Assembly (NCBI GenBank): GCA_017453045.1
Contig: JAFTKX010000014.1
Span: 20,862-84,861 of the forward strand
Source of the DNA: Clostridia bacterium
GTDB taxonomy: Bacteria; Bacillota; Clostridia; Christensenellales; Borkfalkiaceae
Direction of reading: 5' to 3'
DNA length: 64,000 nt
Shown: positions 62,804 to 64,000 of the stretch, in pieces
Numbering within the stretch: the stretch's first letter is position 1
Layout of the letters: every line of letters starts with the position of its first letter
Notes under the pieces: model-generated
Told to the model about the DNA's origin: nothing
Database searches by the model: none
The model's input: the letters and a program-made list of their open reading frames with translations, nothing else
Made by a program: the position numbers and the translations under genes

Positions 62804-63544
62804 CTAGTTTTTCTTAAACACAAACAAATACTCGTGGGCAAGAAGTAAGAAATTGTGTTTTATACTGTTCGTTTTCCAAAAGCCTGTTGCTTTGCAATTG
62901 TGTTGTTCTTTTATAATTATTTCTTTTGTCTTTAAGCCTGCTAGTTCAAAAATCCGCATTGTTTCAAATGCAAGCGGTTGCACCATTCCGTTTTTACGAG
63001 TATCGCCCATTAAAATAGCGCAAAATTTACCTTTTTTTAGAACTCTGAAACTTTCTTCTGCAACTTTACCTATTTCCATTAAAAATGACTTAATAGGCAA
63101 GTGAGATAAATCGCCGTCAATATCTTCGCTGTATCGAATAATATCGGCATAAGGTGGGTGTGTGCAAATCAGGTCAACACTTTCGTCGGACAAATCCAAT
63201 TTTCGAGCGTCGCCAAGGCGAATAGAAATATCTACGTTAGAATCAAACTCAAAGTTGCATTTATTTTGAGATAATTCTACTGCATTTGGATTTATATCAA
63301 TGCCGATAAAATTTCTGCCTGTAAGTTTAGATTCAACGGCAGTTGTGCCACCGCCTACAAATTGATCTAAAACAGTATCGCCCTCGTTTGAATATCTTAA
63401 AATAACGTTTCGGGGAATATAAGGCGACCAATTACCACGATATTTAGCGTCGTGAGTTGCCCATTTACCTCGATTAGGGAACGCCCACACAGTATTTGTT
63501 TCAAGTTCGAAATTTTCGGGCTGTAAAGGAATTTTCTTTGCCAT
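62804..63544 (-). CDS. Site-specific DNA methyltransferase (N4-C/N6-A type)
   Basis: A 246-residue amino-methyltransferase. The SAM-binding motif 'VLDQFVGGGTTAVE' (58-71) with 'FIGIDINPNAVELS' comes first and the catalytic 'CTHPPY' (127-132) after it. It is unlike DpnM-type Dam in size. It probably protects host DNA from the endonuclease encoded next to it. I use the ATG at 63544, two bases after the endonuclease stop; the frame to 63571 would overlap that gene. It ends 34 bases before the cyclase-like gene. Confidence 0.85.
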   Translation of the reverse strand: MAKKIPLQPENFELETNTVWAFPNRGKWATHDAKYRGNWSPYIPRNVILRYSNEGDTVLDQFVGGGTTAVESKLTGRNFIGIDINPNAVELSQNKCNFEFDSNVDISIRLGDARKLDLSDESVDLICTHPPYADIIRYSEDIDGDLSHLPIKSFLMEIGKVAEESFRVLKKGKFCAILMGDTRKNGMVQPLAFETMRIFELAGLKTKEIIIKEQHNCKATGFWKTNSIKHNFLLLAHEYLFVFKKN

Positions 63545-63545
63545 A

Positions 63546-64000
63546 TTATTTTGAGAAAAGCGTATCAACAACGCCGTTTTCCATATCGGAAATGCAATAG
63601 ATATTATCCATTACGTCAAATGTTTCTTCTAAATTGTGGCGAGCAGATTGCCAACCTTGTCCATCGGTAAACCAAACAAACGCAAAACCTTGAATTTCTT
63701 TTGCCTCTAATGCAATAGTTTTATAACTTCTTGCCGTTTCGTTAAGTTTAGAGCCACCGCTTGAATAAAAATTAGTTTCAATGCCGTAAATTGTAGCACC
63801 TTTTTTAACAACGAAATCGAAACGTTTTTCTGCTTTTCCTTGATTTGAAATATTTGAAAGGTCAATAGACCACTTTTTCTCAATATCGGATATGTACATT
63901 TCTTTGAAGTAGTCAACGCCTTTAACAAGACCTGCTTTTTGCAAATAATCTTCAACTAGGTTTTCCATTAAATGACCGCCACGATTTTTACGACCATTGC
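63546..64000 (-). CDS. DpnII-family type II restriction endonuclease, partial
   Basis: The C-terminal part of a DpnII/MboI-type enzyme. 'KRFDFVVKKG', 'GIETNFYSSGGSKLNETARSY' shortened to its core and 'VWFTDGQGWQSA' are strongly typical, with Asp and Glu of the PD-(D/E)xK-like site in the first two. The frame stays open to the window edge with family-like residues (NGRKNRGGHLMENLVEDYL) before the first visible Met, so the 5' part lies outside. By family it should cut at GATC. It is followed two bases on by the methyltransferase. Confidence 0.85.
   Translation of the reverse strand, partial: NGRKNRGGHLMENLVEDYLQKAGLVKGVDYFKEMYISDIEKKWSIDLSNISNQGKAEKRFDFVVKKGATIYGIETNFYSSGGSKLNETARSYKTIALEAKEIQGFAFVWFTDGQGWQSARHNLEETFDVMDNIYCISDMENGVVDTLFSK

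Overview
The window looks like a chromosomal segment of a low-GC, endospore-lineage Bacillota (class Clostridia; a gut Clostridia/Christensenellales-type organism is my guess, not shown). The reasons are a full-length Spo0A with classic 0A boxes, a Veg protein, AAGGAG-type ribosome sites, sigma-A promoters with 17-bp spacers, MalF/MalG-type sugar permeases without their own ATPase, and many DUF4838/DUF4091/GH28-type glycan-degradation proteins. Nearly all genes lie on the minus strand.

Layout. (1) 0.1-3.2 kb: housekeeping genes (Veg, an acidic zinc-ribbon protein, Spo0A, a ZIP metal transporter). (2) 3.2-20.0 kb: an extracellular polysaccharide operon read leftwards from a near-consensus promoter at about 20.0 kb. 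It holds an initiating undecaprenyl-phosphate sugar transferase, an aldolase / 2-hydroxyacid dehydrogenase / asparagine-synthase-like trio, two GT4 and one GT2 enzymes with an EpsG-type polymerase, then two more GT2s, a flippase, a CDP-glycerol polymer transferase, an acyltransferase, a GT14 enzyme and an NTP_transf_5 protein. The left half (about 4.4-12.8 kb) looks more AT-rich and CpG-poor, and part of it is bracketed by a duplicated gene start, which suggests acquired DNA. (3) 20.2-26.4 kb: tRNA-Leu with nearby tRNA-derived fragments, an unrecognised protein, a membrane protein, an alpha/beta hydrolase, MntP, an XRE regulator with clear palindromic operators, and an SPFH/ribbon-helix-helix pair. 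(4) 26.4-32.2 kb: an operon-like run of M3 peptidase, GH28, acyl-ACP thioesterase, an ABC exporter pair and an HNH protein. (5) 32.6-60.1 kb: a very large glycan-utilisation locus. A divergent AraC regulator faces a solute-binding lipoprotein, two permeases, a 1016-aa surface protein, a DUF4838 protein, a 2133-aa lipoprotein, a DUF4091 protein, a 36-aa peptide and a 2736-aa DUF4838 protein. (6) 60.2-64 kb: a YczE-like membrane protein, then a defence-like cluster with a DpnII-family endonuclease running off the window, a DNA methyltransferase, a degenerate cyclase-like protein and a 5'-truncated Fic gene.

The most notable things are the roughly 165-residue module repeated 18 times across the two giant secreted proteins; the 36-aa peptide gene coupled to the 2736-aa protein; the aldolase/dehydrogenase/AsnB-like trio; and the cyclase-like gene next to the DpnII-type restriction system. 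Functions are assigned by reading motifs by eye; no database search was possible.
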